Origin: Eublepharis macularius | Lineage: Eukaryota > Chordata > Lepidosauria > Squamata > Eublepharidae | Assembly (NCBI RefSeq): GCF_028583425.1 | Contig: NC_072793.1 | Span: 104,331,689-104,395,688, forward strand | DNA: 64,000 nt | Reading direction: 5' to 3' | Shown here: piece by piece, positions 25,143 to 35,479 of the stretch | How the letters are laid out: each line of letters begins with the position of its first letter | Position numbering within the stretch: the first letter of the stretch is position 1 | The notes under the pieces: generated by a model | Told to the model about the DNA's origin: nothing | What the model saw: only the letters and a program-made list of their open reading frames with translations | Database searches by the model: none | Made by a program: the position numbers and the translations under genes

Positions 25143-25760
25143 CAGGGGTCCCCAAAATGGTGCCCTCCAAGTGTTTTTAGAAAGAAAGTGGGGCCAGGTG
25201 GAGCTTTTACAAAGCATGGCTTCTGACTGGCCATTGGAATATTGATTGGCTGTGCAGATTTCTAAAAACATTGGTTTGGCAGAAACTACTTCCACAACGC
25301 AAGGATCTTCACTGCATGACTGAAGAAGGTAAGCTATAGCAGACATTTTGTGGTTATAGATCCAGAGGAGTTAGCCATGTTAGTCTGTAGTTGCAAAATA
25401 GGGGTCACACCCAGCCTGGATTGTGCACTCCACCTCTTTCCTGACTTTTTGTAACTGATTTACATTTACATGACTCTCACTCCCTGCATCCTCTCCCACC
25501 TCCCCATACCACGTATATATCTCTGGCCAGTTTCATCATACCCTCCATGCATCTGATGAAGAGAGCTGTGGTTCTTGAAAGCTTACGTTACAAATAAGTT
25601 GGTTAGTCTTAAAGGCGCTACTGGACTCTCTACCATTTTGTGGCTGGCTCTGTCTCTTGCAGCAACCATTTTGTGGCAGCCATATTGTTGCTGTACCCAC
25701 CGCACTGTATCAGAATTCCAAATATGTTCACAGGCTCAAAAAGGCTAGGGACCCCCACTG
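25143..25760. mobile_element. hAT-like non-autonomous element with a nested Penelope insertion
   Basis: The left end CAGGGGTCCCCAAAATGG is a canonical hAT-type terminus, and the right end GGGACCCCCACTG is a slightly changed inverse. Interior segments match the copy at 859-1273. It is interrupted at 25354-25633. The outer target duplication is not evident. Confidence 0.6.
25354..25633 (+). mobile_element. Penelope-like element, short insertion with 10-bp target duplication
   Basis: Flanked by perfect CATTTTGTGG (25344-25353 and 25634-25643). It begins with the inverted tail (CCAGAGGAGTTAGCCATG) and ends with the forward tail including CTGATGAAGAGAGCTG, GAAAGCTTACG and TTAGTCTTAAAGGCGCTACTGG. 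No coding part remains. Confidence 0.8.
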
Positions 25761-26008
25761 CAGCTTTTCTTTCTGACATATCTTCTCAGCCAAAAAGAAT
25801 GAAAAAAGAATGGGAGGGGGGAGGAGATAAAAAGCACATCTCTAGAAGAACTCACTTTTGTCCCTACTATTGTGCTGTCTAGAGGGTAACAGTTAAAAAA
25901 ACTGCAATCACATTTGCTACTAATTTCTACTTACTTCCATATCTAGTGGCAGGGACTTTCAAGTGATGTTCAGTCTGATGGTGGTGGAGAGTGCCCTCAA
26001 GTAATACC

Positions 26009-27349
26009 TAAGAACATAAGAACATAAGCAAAGCCATGTTGGATCAGGCCAGTGGCCCATCCAGTCCAACATTCTGTCACACACAGTGGCTAGAAATCCA
26101 GTGCCATCTAAAGGACTGTCAGTGAGGCCAGGACACCAGAAGCCCTCCCACTGCCTTCCTTCCAGCACCAAGACAACAGAGCACCACCTCCCCACAAAGA
26201 GAATACCATCTATCTCCTGTGGCTAATAGCCACTGATGGACCTCTGCTCCATATATTTGTCCAGTCCCCTCTTGAAGCTGGCAATGCTTGTAGCTGCCAC
26301 CACCTCCTGTGGCAACGAATTCCATGTGTTTATCACCCTTTGTGTAAAGTAGTATTTTCTTCTATCTGTTCTAACCCGACTGCTCAATAATTTCATAGAG
26401 TGCCCACGAGTTCTTGTATTGTGAGAAAGGGAGAAAAACACATCTTTCTCTACCTTCTCTAACCCATGCATTATCTTGTAAACCTCTATCATGTCTCCCC
26501 TCAGTCGTCTTTTCTCCAGGCTAAAGAGCCCCAAGCGCCTCAATCTTTCCTCATAGGGAAAGTGTTCCAACCCTTTAATCATTTTAGTTGCCCTTCTCTG
26601 TACTTTTTCCAGTGCTATGATATCTTTTTTAAGGTGTGGCGACCAGAACTGTACACAGTACTCCAAATGAGGCCTCACCATCCATTTATACAGAGGCATT
26701 ATGATACCGGCTGATTTGTTTTCAATCCCTTTCCTAATAACCCCTAGCATAGCATTAGCTTTTTTTATGGCAGTCGCACACTGTGCTGACGTTTTTAGTG
26801 AGTTATCTATCATGACTCCAAGATCTCTCTCTTGGTCAGTCTCCGCCAGTTCAGACCCCATCAACTTGTATTTATATTTTGGATTTTTGGTTCCAATGTG
26901 CATTACTTTGCACTTGGCTACATTGAACCTCATTTGCCACATGGATGCCCACTCTTCTAGCCTCGACAGATCCCTTTGGAGTGCCTCACAATCCTCTCTG
27001 GCTTTCACCACCCTGAACAATTTCGTGTCATCTGCAAATTTAGCCACTTCACTGCTTAATCCCAATTCCAAATCATTAATAAACAAGTTAAAAAGCATTG
27101 GACCCAATACCGACCCCTGTGGCACCCCACTGCTCACCACCCTCCACTGTGAGAAGTGCCCGTTTATACTCACTCTCTGTTTCCTATTAATTAGCCAGTT
27201 TTCGATCCACAAGAGGACTTGGCCCTTTATCCCATAGCTACTGAGCTTACTTAGGAGCCTTTGGTGAGGAACTTTGTCAAAAGCTTTCTGGAAGTCAAGA
27301 TAAACAATATCTATCGGGTCTCCCTTGTCCACTTGTTTGTTCACTCCCT
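26009..27349 (-). mobile_element. CR1 LINE, 5'-truncated, reverse transcriptase frame open
   Basis: A minus-strand frame runs without a stop from about 27349 to 26223 (about 375 CR1 codons). It enters inside the polymerase domain at VYLDFQKAFDKVPH (motif A region), continues through GVPQGSVLGP and FADDTKLF (the catalytic box, Phe in place of the usual Tyr, normal in CR1), and ends with the CR1 C-terminal domain (LEKVQRRATKM; ERLRRLGLFSLEKRRLRGD). The endonuclease and the N-terminal polymerase part are missing. The 3' UTR ends at about 26009 with TTCTTATGTTCTTA octamer repeats, the CR1 3' signature. The open frame suggests a young copy, dead because of truncation. The ATG that opens the frame lies in the adjacent SINE. 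Confidence 0.9.
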
Positions 27350-27365
27350 GTGGACAAGGGAGACC

Positions 27366-27548
27366 TGATTTATGGTGATCCCTGGTGGAGTTTTCATGGC
27401 AAGAGACTAACCGAAGTGGTTTGCCATTGCCTCCCTCTACAACCCTGGTCTTTGTTGGAGGTTTCCCATCCAATCACTAACCAAGGCCAACCTTGCTTAG
27501 CTTCTGAGATCTGATGAGAACAGGCTCACTTGGGCTATCCAGGTCAGG
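27366..27548 (-). mobile_element. 5S rRNA-derived SINE
   Basis: On the minus strand the head (about 27543-27461) reads CATCAGATCTCAGAAGCTAA, then TTGGATGGGAAACC. This matches the internal control region of 5S rRNA (roughly nucleotides 30-95 from memory) with several substitutions. The body contains AGGCAATGGCAAACCAC and TCTTGCCATGAAAAC, ending ACCATAAATCAG. The absence of the 5S ends and the LINE-type tail show a SINE and not a 5S gene. It touches the truncated end of the CR1 through a 16-bp inverted repeat. Confidence 0.8.
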
Positions 27549-28108
27549 GCTGATGTTAAGTCTAATAATATTCATATTTAGTGAGAAGGAAGTCCCACAG
27601 AATTTCAGCCATACACAAAGTGTATGGCCCTTACACAAAGTCAGATGTCCATTGAGTCCAGCGACTGAAGAACAGTGGACCCGAGTGTGTCTTGCACAGA
27701 TCATTCCCTGCCATGTCACAAGAGATCCTTTTAACTGGATACACAGGGGTGGAAACTAGTCAAAGGGTCAAAATGGCTGATTTTGCTGACCAAAATTCCA
27801 AAAAAGCTTAACAAAAACCTGACAAATTACTAACAAATTACTGAACAATTTAATTTCAGCCTATCGATAAATTAGCCATTTTAAAGTAAAACTGGAACTT
27901 CATTAAAAAATGATTATCTGGCCTCAACTTCATGCCGACCTTCAAAGTTGAGGGACAGGTGTATCACTTGGTTACACCTCCACAGGAAGCCCAATTCCTG
28001 CAAATCTATTTACAAAAAGGAATCACGCTTGAGGTGCAGCAACTTTATTGACGTCAAACAGGAATTGGTTAAACAACTGCAGAGGATGCTACATGGGTAT
28101 CAAGCTAG
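27549..28108. other. Intron 1 sequence, no feature recognised
   Basis: Nothing recognised. Confidence 0.4.
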
Positions 28109-28222
<114 letters not shown>

Positions 28223-28486
28223 GTTAAAAAACATTTGCCAACTAAACTTCTTAAGAATTTGAAAGGGCAAACTAGTCAAACAAAATAAAATTTCATGTTG
28301 TCAGTAATTTAATTAAGATAGCTAATTTAATTATTTAAACTTTGTTTTCCTTTTATTAACATAGTGTAATTCAGATAAGTTTAGAAATTATCTTATTGTT
28401 GCAGATAATATGGTGGGACTGGACACTGCAGTTGGTAAGAAAAAATTAAAAATTTGTTACCAATCGGCTTGCCAATCCCCTGGTGG

Positions 28487-29102
28487 GACTCAAACTCAAA
28501 ACCACTTTTCTGGAGTAATCATTCAAAAATTTACAATTACAATATAATAAACTTAGTATAAAGTGCAACAAGTGCTCAATTTCATCAACATGCACCAATG
28601 GTATCAGACCATCCTGGGAATACCAATATGGTGGTATGTTTATGAATGAAGCAATTGCTATGATGAAAAGAATGCCTATGAAGAAGTAAAAGAATGGAAC
28701 GGGATTGGACAACTTATGCTGGTAAAACCCGTAGGTGTGGCACTTGTGAAGCTTCGTGGCTCTACAGACATCTGCAGGCAATTACACAGCAACTTTAATT
28801 TGAACATTTTTGCTTTATGCAAGTCATTGTTGGACATTGTGCACTTTAGAGAAGACTTTTGATACTGTCTTGTATTGAATTTGTACAGATTTATATATTG
28901 ATTGATTTGATCTGTTTATGAGTGTACATTGGATTCTTTCCCACCAATTGGATTTTTGTCATAACATGCTATTTATTGCTAATTATTGTGATATTGTCAT
29001 TGATGAAATTGAGCACTTGTTGCACTTTATACTAAGTTTATTATATTGTAATTGTAAATTTTTGAATGATTACTCTGGAAAAGTGGTTTTGAGTTTGAGT
29101 CC
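28487..29102. repeat. 102-bp inverted repeat with 412-bp spacer
   Basis: Positions 28487-28588 are the reverse complement of 29001-29102 with only about two mismatches. The arm contains TTGAGCACTTGTTGCACTTT. Direct repeats AATCCCCTGGTGGGA lie just outside, near 28474 and 29136. The spacer has no recognised gene. It may be a fold-back transposon or a retroelement relic; class not determined. Confidence 0.85.
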
Positions 29103-29285
29103 TTAAGTTCCGGAGTAGCCCTTGCTGTTTTGGGAATCCCCTGGTGGGAGCAGGAGATGCCCCAGCCTCCGCACCCCTCACCTGGCTGGCTGGGAGGAAA
29201 AGGTGAAGGAATGAGGTGGTGGTGGGGGAGAAGAAGCATGCTCTGGAGAGTCCTTGTGTAGCACCGGGAATAACATTATTCCCAG
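29103..29285. repeat. GC-rich unclassified repeat
   Basis: A GC-rich block with TCACCTGGCTGGCTGGGAGG resembles the GC-rich hAT-like elements elsewhere. Limits uncertain. Confidence 0.35.
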
Positions 29286-30540
29286 TGTGATAGGGAATGG
29301 ATTGCATAGGGAGGTCATATTGACCCCAATACTAAATTGGGGGCCTTTTTAAAAAAAACTGACCCCAATTTAGTATTTAGAGTCAATGATGTAATTCCTT
29401 GTATGATGTGGGATGCTCCAAAGCATGTGTGCAATGTGAGCATGTGAGTGCCCCCCCAACATTACTCACCCCTACAACCCACCATTCTCTGCTTTCACCC
29501 TCAGGGCCTGGGCAATACTAGTTATCAAGCCCAGCTACAATTTGTGGGTGCTTCTTTTTAACTGCAGTTGCTTAAGTGTTTAAGTTCAACATACTTGTGT
29601 GATCTTTCGAAAAACTTGTTCTTCAGTCTAGCCAAAGCACTTAGTTTTAATTCTGCAGAGTTTAAATTAGAAGCCCAAGATAATATATTTTTTTCAAAAA
29701 TGCCTACTTCATGGAATCTGCTGGGCAAGTTATATAGCTTCAGAGAGGAGTTCTTTCTTGCAATCTGTTAGATTTGTTTTGCCACTGGTTTACTGTTTTT
29801 GGAGAAGGGGAAATTATCCTACAAATATAATTATCCTTGTTAATCAGAAACTATCTGGCATCTTGTATAAGAAACCCCCACCTACTTTTGCTGTTTAGGT
29901 ATAATGGTACTTTGCTTATAGTTGGGGACACTATATAAATGTTATCATGGCCTTTTCCTATACCTTGGAAGGCCCCCATGGAAACACTGCTTGCCAATCT
30001 GATTCAATTTTACCATGTAATTAAAATGCTCTACTACAGATGACTTCACAATTTTATTTTGCAGATACTTCTAATATAGAGGATTAAAAGCATGCTGTGC
30101 TCTGTCTTTTTAAAGACTCTTTAGAAGTATATGATGGGATCCATAAAGAAAACAGCAGTGTTACAGTTATCACAGTAATTATTTTTAGTCCAGCACCAGA
30201 AACCCAACTAATTCACAAAAGTCTTTTTCACAAAGAGAAGAAAACACCACTATGGCTTGTATCAGCAGCTCATCAACTCCTTCAGCATTGTTCACTACCT
30301 TTTCATCATGTCTTTGAAATTAAAAATGGAAGGGGCCTCAAATTGTTCTCTACCCCAACAGTAAAATCTGCCATGCAAGCCTTACGAGGCAATAAAAGCA
30401 ACTTAGAGTTCTAGAGGCAGAAGAGGGTTCATGTCTACATTACTGCACAATGTAGCAAATCCAAAGCTATAGCATTCCTGACAGATGGCTATTTGGCCTC
30501 TGCATGAAACCTCCAGGGAAAGATAATTGATTTCACTGCT
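29286..30540. other. Intron 1 sequence, no feature recognised
   Basis: Open frames are short and without motifs. Confidence 0.4.
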
Positions 30541-30544
30541 GGCC

Positions 30545-30700
30545 TGCTTTTATTTATTTAGAATATTTCTGCACTACCTCATCCTGCTTGAAGTGGCTTA
30601 CAATTAAAAACAAGCCATTAAAAAGCAAGCCATTAGTCATAAGCAGCATAAAAACTGTTCCTAGTAGTGCAGACCATTAAAAAGTTGGTAAGATAAAAAA
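30545..30700 (-). mobile_element. L2/SINE 3' tail fragment
   Basis: The phrase TTTATTTATTTAGAATATTT followed by GAAGTGGCTTACAATTAAAA resembles the complement of an L2-type tail. Truncated. Confidence 0.4.
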
Positions 30701-30784
30701 CCCTAATTAAAAGTCTGGGCAAAAAGATGTGTTTGGGCCTGGTACCTAAAAGATAGGAAAGTAAGTGCCAGGTGAGTCTCAATG

Positions 30785-31585
30785 TAATGCACTATACATA
30801 GGTCTCCCATCCGGGTTAACTAGGAGACTCCAATTGGTGCAAAACGCTGCGGCACAACTGTTATCAGGAGCAAGCAGAAGCATGAATATCACCCCCATTC
30901 TGTAGTCATTTTATTGGCTACCTATCAGTTACCATGCTCACTTCAAAGTATTTGTTATCACATACAAAGCTCATCGTGGCCTTGGTCTGGCATACCTACC
31001 GGGAAAAAAAAGACTGCCTCCCTCCCTATGTTCCTCCATAGCAACTTTGCTCATCTGAACAGGGTCTCCTGCAGGTGCCACCCTGCACATGGGCGAAATC
31101 AACAGCAACCCATACATGGATTTTCTGTGTGGTGGCCCCTACCCTGTGGAACGACCTGCCTGAGGAGGTCAGGCAAGCCCCCACTCTCCTAGCTTTCCGC
31201 AAACGATACAAAAACAAATTATTCAAAAAGGCTTTTGTATTGTATGGAGGAGGTCTCAGATGCTTCGCTAAAGAGTTAAGGACTGTAAACTTCACCACTA
31301 TGTTGCCTTATATACTACCTGTTATTTTAAATATGTGCTCCTATGAGCTACCTGTGCTTCATGTTGTCTAATGTCAGCCCTAGAATTGCTTATGCTCTGT
31401 TTCAGCATTTCTTCAACTCTGTATTGGATTTTTTCTAATGTTATGTCTTTGTAAACTTGTGTTTATTTACCCTATGGCATTGTTTATGGAAATGTCCTTA
31501 AAATTGACTGTACTAATGTCACACTGTGTAATCTGCCTTGAATCTCAGGGAGAAAGGCAGACTATAAATGACAAATAAATAAAAT
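30785..31585 (+). mobile_element. L2-type LINE 3' part
   Basis: Decayed plus-strand frames show QLVQNAAAQLLSG-like sequence near 30830 and, at 31110-31215, VVAPTLWNDLPEEVRQAPTL, the C-terminus of L2-type proteins. The 3' UTR ends in AAATGACAAATAAATAAAAT. Confidence 0.8.
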
Positions 31586-31846
31586 AAAAGGAGGAGGGCA
31601 AAGGCAAGGTGCTTCCACAGCACTAATCAGAAGTTTTTCCTAATGTTCACATGAAATCTAGTCTTCTCCCAGATGAAGCCCATTAGATGTAGCTACTCTT
31701 GGTAGCACAGTCTTTCTCCTGTTCCATGTGACAATCCTTTAGGTATTTGAAGATTACAATCATGTCTCCCCCAAGTCTTCTGTTCTCTAGACTAAACGTA
31801 ACAAGTTCCTTCAACCTTTTCTTGTAGGATCAGTTTTCCAGATACC

Positions 31847-32244
31847 TGTCAGAGCCTGTTTAACCTGAGTAACGCCATGTTTAACTTTGTAGTGTTTAGC
31901 CTTCTTTCCCTCTAGGCCCCAACACCTGCAAGGAGCTGAGTCCATGGGAAAGGAAATCCTCTTATCTGTCTGCTCGACCTTGGCCAGCTCTACGTTCCTC
32001 TGAGAAGCTTTGCTATGTGAACTTGGGGGGGAGGCTGGGCTTGGGAGTGTGAAATGTAACCACTTTCTTTCTATGAGTCATTCTTGACAATACTTTGGTT
32101 GGCCAGGTTCTCTATCCTGGAATATATACGTCTGGAAATGAATGCTGTTTCTTCACAATAAACCTTTTTGAAATCAAAGGACCTTGTCTTCTTGCAGAAA
32201 GGGAGTGAAGTAGACTATCAATTCTGGAATGACATAGTCTGACA
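31847..32244 (+). repeat. 5' LTR
   Basis: Starts TGTCAG and ends TCTGACA. It contains a TATA-like AATATATAC at 32122-32129 and an AATAAA at 32158-32163. The first 395 bp align gap-free with the 3' LTR (about 97.5 per cent identity by hand count). Confidence 0.93.
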
Positions 32245-32246
32245 TT

Positions 32247-32259
32247 TTGTCAAGAAACA
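32247..32259 (+). promoter_or_regulatory. Candidate primer-binding site, self-priming type
   Basis: TTGTCAAGAAACA lies 2 bases after the LTR end. It is complementary at 12 of 13 positions to TGTTTCTTCACAA at 32146-32158 in the LTR, about where RNA would begin (some 24 bp after the TATA-like box). Self-priming by the 5' end of the RNA is known in the Tf1/sushi group. I see no match to a common tRNA 3' end. Confidence 0.6.
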
Positions 32260-32294
32260 CTCTTTGAAGTCTACAACCCCCTCACCCAGGGCGG

Positions 32295-34115
32295 ATGGAT
32301 ACCGAGGACTCCTTGATTGATCTACCGGTCCCTGGCCAGGGGGAGGATGACTCAATACCACTGGTGCCAGCGAGTGGGTCGGGGGAGACCCCAGGTCCTA
32401 CCGAAGCACCTATCGAGGCGCCCTGCGAAATCCCGGGAGAAGAAGTTCCTGAGGAAGGAGCGGGGACGGTGCCTGTTGGAGGAGCGGAACAACCTGATCC
32501 GAATGGAGCCGGCGCCCGGCCGAAGGTGCAAGAGGCTAACGGACAGAACCAGCTGATTTCACTGCCGACACCGAGGCAGTGGGGCTCCCTATCTAGAGGG
32601 AGAGGAGAGCGGGGACCATGTTTTCCCGTTCAATGATTGACATTTGGCGCACTGTCGGGTCAACAGAGCAGGAAGGCCCTAGCATCATATGGGATCTAAG
32701 GAGGACCACCCGCACGCCAGAAGAAACACGGGCCAGCAACCAGCCCTGGTATAAGTGGAATGTAGCGGCGGGCCGCCTGGAAGAGTGGGATCCCCGAGGC
32801 TCAGACAGCCTCCAGGATTGGGAAACCACCAGAAATGAACTTATGAGTTGGGATTACTCGGATGTAAATTCAGCTAGAGCATGGGAGCGCCGACGCATTC
32901 AACAGTTGAAATATCGGACCCAAGTAGTGAATACTGGGATTTCAGCAATTACCGGACTAGCGAAGGGAATTTTAGCTGGTATGACTGAAGAAGAGGAGCT
33001 ACGAATGCAAAGCGGCGCTACAACAAGCCCGATACCATCTAGTGATGCTAGAAGAATAACCCAAGAAGGAGGGTCAACCGGCGGGGCAGAAGGGCCAGTA
33101 CAGCCGTGGCCTTCGGACTATATTCCACCTCGGTCGAGAGGACCGTCCGAGCCCTCGGAGGTCAGTGACCAAGGAGAGGACAGAGCAGCGCAAGAAGTCG
33201 CTGAATATTACCGACGGATGGAAAATCGGATGGAGGCGATGGAGGATGAATTAGCCCAGGCTGTTTTTCTCATTGGTGAGTTGGTGAGAGGGCAGAGGGA
33301 AGAGCGAGCGGCGGCCAACCAAGTTCGACAAGCGTCGGCAATGACGCAAGGACAAGTGCCTGCAGGTGCTCCAATATCGGTGGTCATGCAATCCACTCCG
33401 GGATCCAGCGTAGGTCCGTCACCGCTACCGCAGCAGCTATCATCTATTCAAACGACACGAACGACTTCCGCCCCGAGGCAACAGACGCAGGTAGCGGTAC
33501 AAGTGTTACAAACACCTTCGCCGACGCTACCGGCCCCAACTCAACCAGTATCTCTCCAAATCGTTCCACAACCACCACCTTCGGGTCAAAACGTCCCTCC
33601 ACATCTGCAGCCTCCCCCTCCGAGACAAGTGCCGCCTCTGTCGCCTAGACAGGGGGCACCTCAGCAGCCGCCCCCAATACAAGTCCCTCCAAGAGCCACA
33701 GGGATACTTCCGAGAGCTCCACCGCCTGGAAACCCACCCAGAACTCAACAGGTGGGAGTTCCGCGAGGCCAACCCAGAGAATTGCCACAAGGCTCAATGC
33801 CTCCACCTCCTCCGACACAAGATAAGAAGGAGGGAGCCAGAGTTGCCTTGGGGTTGGATTAAGTTGGAAGCCACATTTGATGGAGATACACAAAAGTTGG
33901 GATTTTTTGTAGTTCAAGCACTTCAGTTCTTCAATCGATGGGGGCATCTGTTTCCAGATGAGGAGAGCAGAATTGATCATCTGGCATCAAGACTGGAAGG
34001 CAAAGCAGCCGAATGGTATGTGACTCTATTTGACTCTGGCGCCCCAGAGCTGGACACTTTACAAAGTTTTATGGCTGCGTTGCGCGCCCAGTATGAAGAT
34101 CGAAGAAGCGTTTAG
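32295..34115 (+). pseudogene. gag remnant: N-terminal region, proline-rich linker, capsid domain
   Basis: Three overlapping frames make up the gag region. 32295-32636 is an acidic N-terminus; 32618-33862 (414 codons) has a Trp-rich segment, helical parts and a long Pro/Gln-rich linker; 33843-34115 carries the capsid-like core with SRLEGKAAEW, typical of the retrotransposon gag domain. Frame changes occur at about 32620-32640 and 33845-33860. Sequence beyond QYEDRR jumps directly to a pre-reverse-transcriptase segment, so the nucleocapsid zinc knuckle and the protease have been lost. Whether the first frame change is a mutation or the ATG at 32618 is a natural start cannot be decided here. Confidence 0.8.
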
Positions 34116-35470
34116 CGAGGAGGAAGCTGACAGTCTTCCCCCTCATCGCGCCACCGACTGCGCCATCAAGATCCTGCCAGGAGAAGAGCTACCCAAAGGC
34201 AAACTATATTCTATGAGCCCACTGGAAAGAGAAGAACTAAGAAAGTTCATCGACAAGAATTTAGAGAGAGGATTTATACGCCCGGCCAGCAGTCCACATG
34301 CAGCTCCGGTACTGTTTGTTAAGAAAAAGGATGGAGGCTTAAGACTTTGCACCGACTTCAGAGGAATCAATGCAGTGTCAGCAACCAATGCTTATCCCAT
34401 CCCGCTCATCAGAGACCTACTCAACGTCGTGGCGCAAGGTAAGATATTCTCCAAATTAGACTTGAAAGATGCCTACTTCCATGTGAGAATTAAAGAAGGA
34501 GATGAGTGGAAAACCGCGTTTAATATGCCCTTAGGCCAATACGAATATTTAGTCATGCCTTTCGGCTTATCTGGCGCCCCTTCAGTATACATGACCATGA
34601 TCAATGAAGTACTACATAAATATTTATATAAGGGAGTGGTCGTTTACCTAGATGACGTTTTAATTTATTCAAAAACAAAGGAAGAGCATGTGAAATTAGT
34701 ACAGGAAGTACTGACTACATTAATGTGCCACAAACTCCCTATCAAGCTGTCTAAATGTGAGTTCCATAAAACAGAACTGGATTATTTGGGCTACCGCATT
34801 TCGGGGGAAGGACTAAAAATGGATCCTGCCAAAATTAAAGCCGTACAAGAATGGCAGACCCCCCGTACTCGTAAACAATTACAATCCTTTTTGGGGTTTG
34901 CCAACTTTTACTGAGACTTTATAGAAGGATTTGCCAGGATAGCCTTACCTTTAACCGAGCTTCTAAAAACTAAGGGAAAAGGGGATCAAGCAAAGAAACC
35001 CACTTCCAAATTAGTCTGGGACCAAAGTTGCCAGACAGTCTTTGATGAACTCAAACTCAAATTTACGTCAGAGCCCGTCCTACAACACCCAGACGAAAAC
35101 CGACCCTTCATAGTGCAGGTCGATGCCAGCGATGCCGCCATTGGAGGCGTGCTTCTACAGAAGGGGGAGGATGGGAAAGCCAAACCATGCGCATATCTGT
35201 CTAGAAAATTTTCAGAAGCTGAACGGCACTGGAACGTATGGGAAAAGGAAGCCTTTGCCATGAAAGTAGTTCTCACAGTATGGCGCCAAATAGAGTCACA
35301 TACCAGTATGGCGCCACCCGTTCGAGGTTTGGACGGATCACAAAAACTTAGAAGCTCTAAAAAGCCCTAGACGCCTTAATGCTAAACAACTCAGATGGGC
35401 GGAATTCTTTTCTAAATTCAATTTCACCCTAAACTTCTTACCGGGCAAAACTAATTTCCTAGCGGACGCT
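34100..35470 (+). pseudogene. pol remnant: reverse transcriptase and RNase H
   Basis: One frame runs from about 34100 to 34911 with the polymerase signature: LCTDFRGIN, KLDLKDAYFHVRI, the MPFGLSGAPS block and YLDD (the catalytic YxDD box) followed by VLIYSKT, then LGYRISGEGLKMDP and LQSFLGFANFY. A TGA at 34912 replaces the next codon (a CGA-to-TGA change would explain it). The same frame continues into the RNase H region with VDASDAAIGGVLL and AYLSRKFSEAERHW. A 28-bp insertion (second copy of CAGTATGGCGCCA at 35304) then shifts the frame; DHKNLEAL and the end of RNase H are in the new frame. Confidence 0.92.
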
Positions 35471-35479
35471 CTCTCGCAC

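Noticed and set aside
27461..27543. A 5S rRNA gene
   Set aside because: Only the internal part of 5S is present, with many changes and a SINE body attached.
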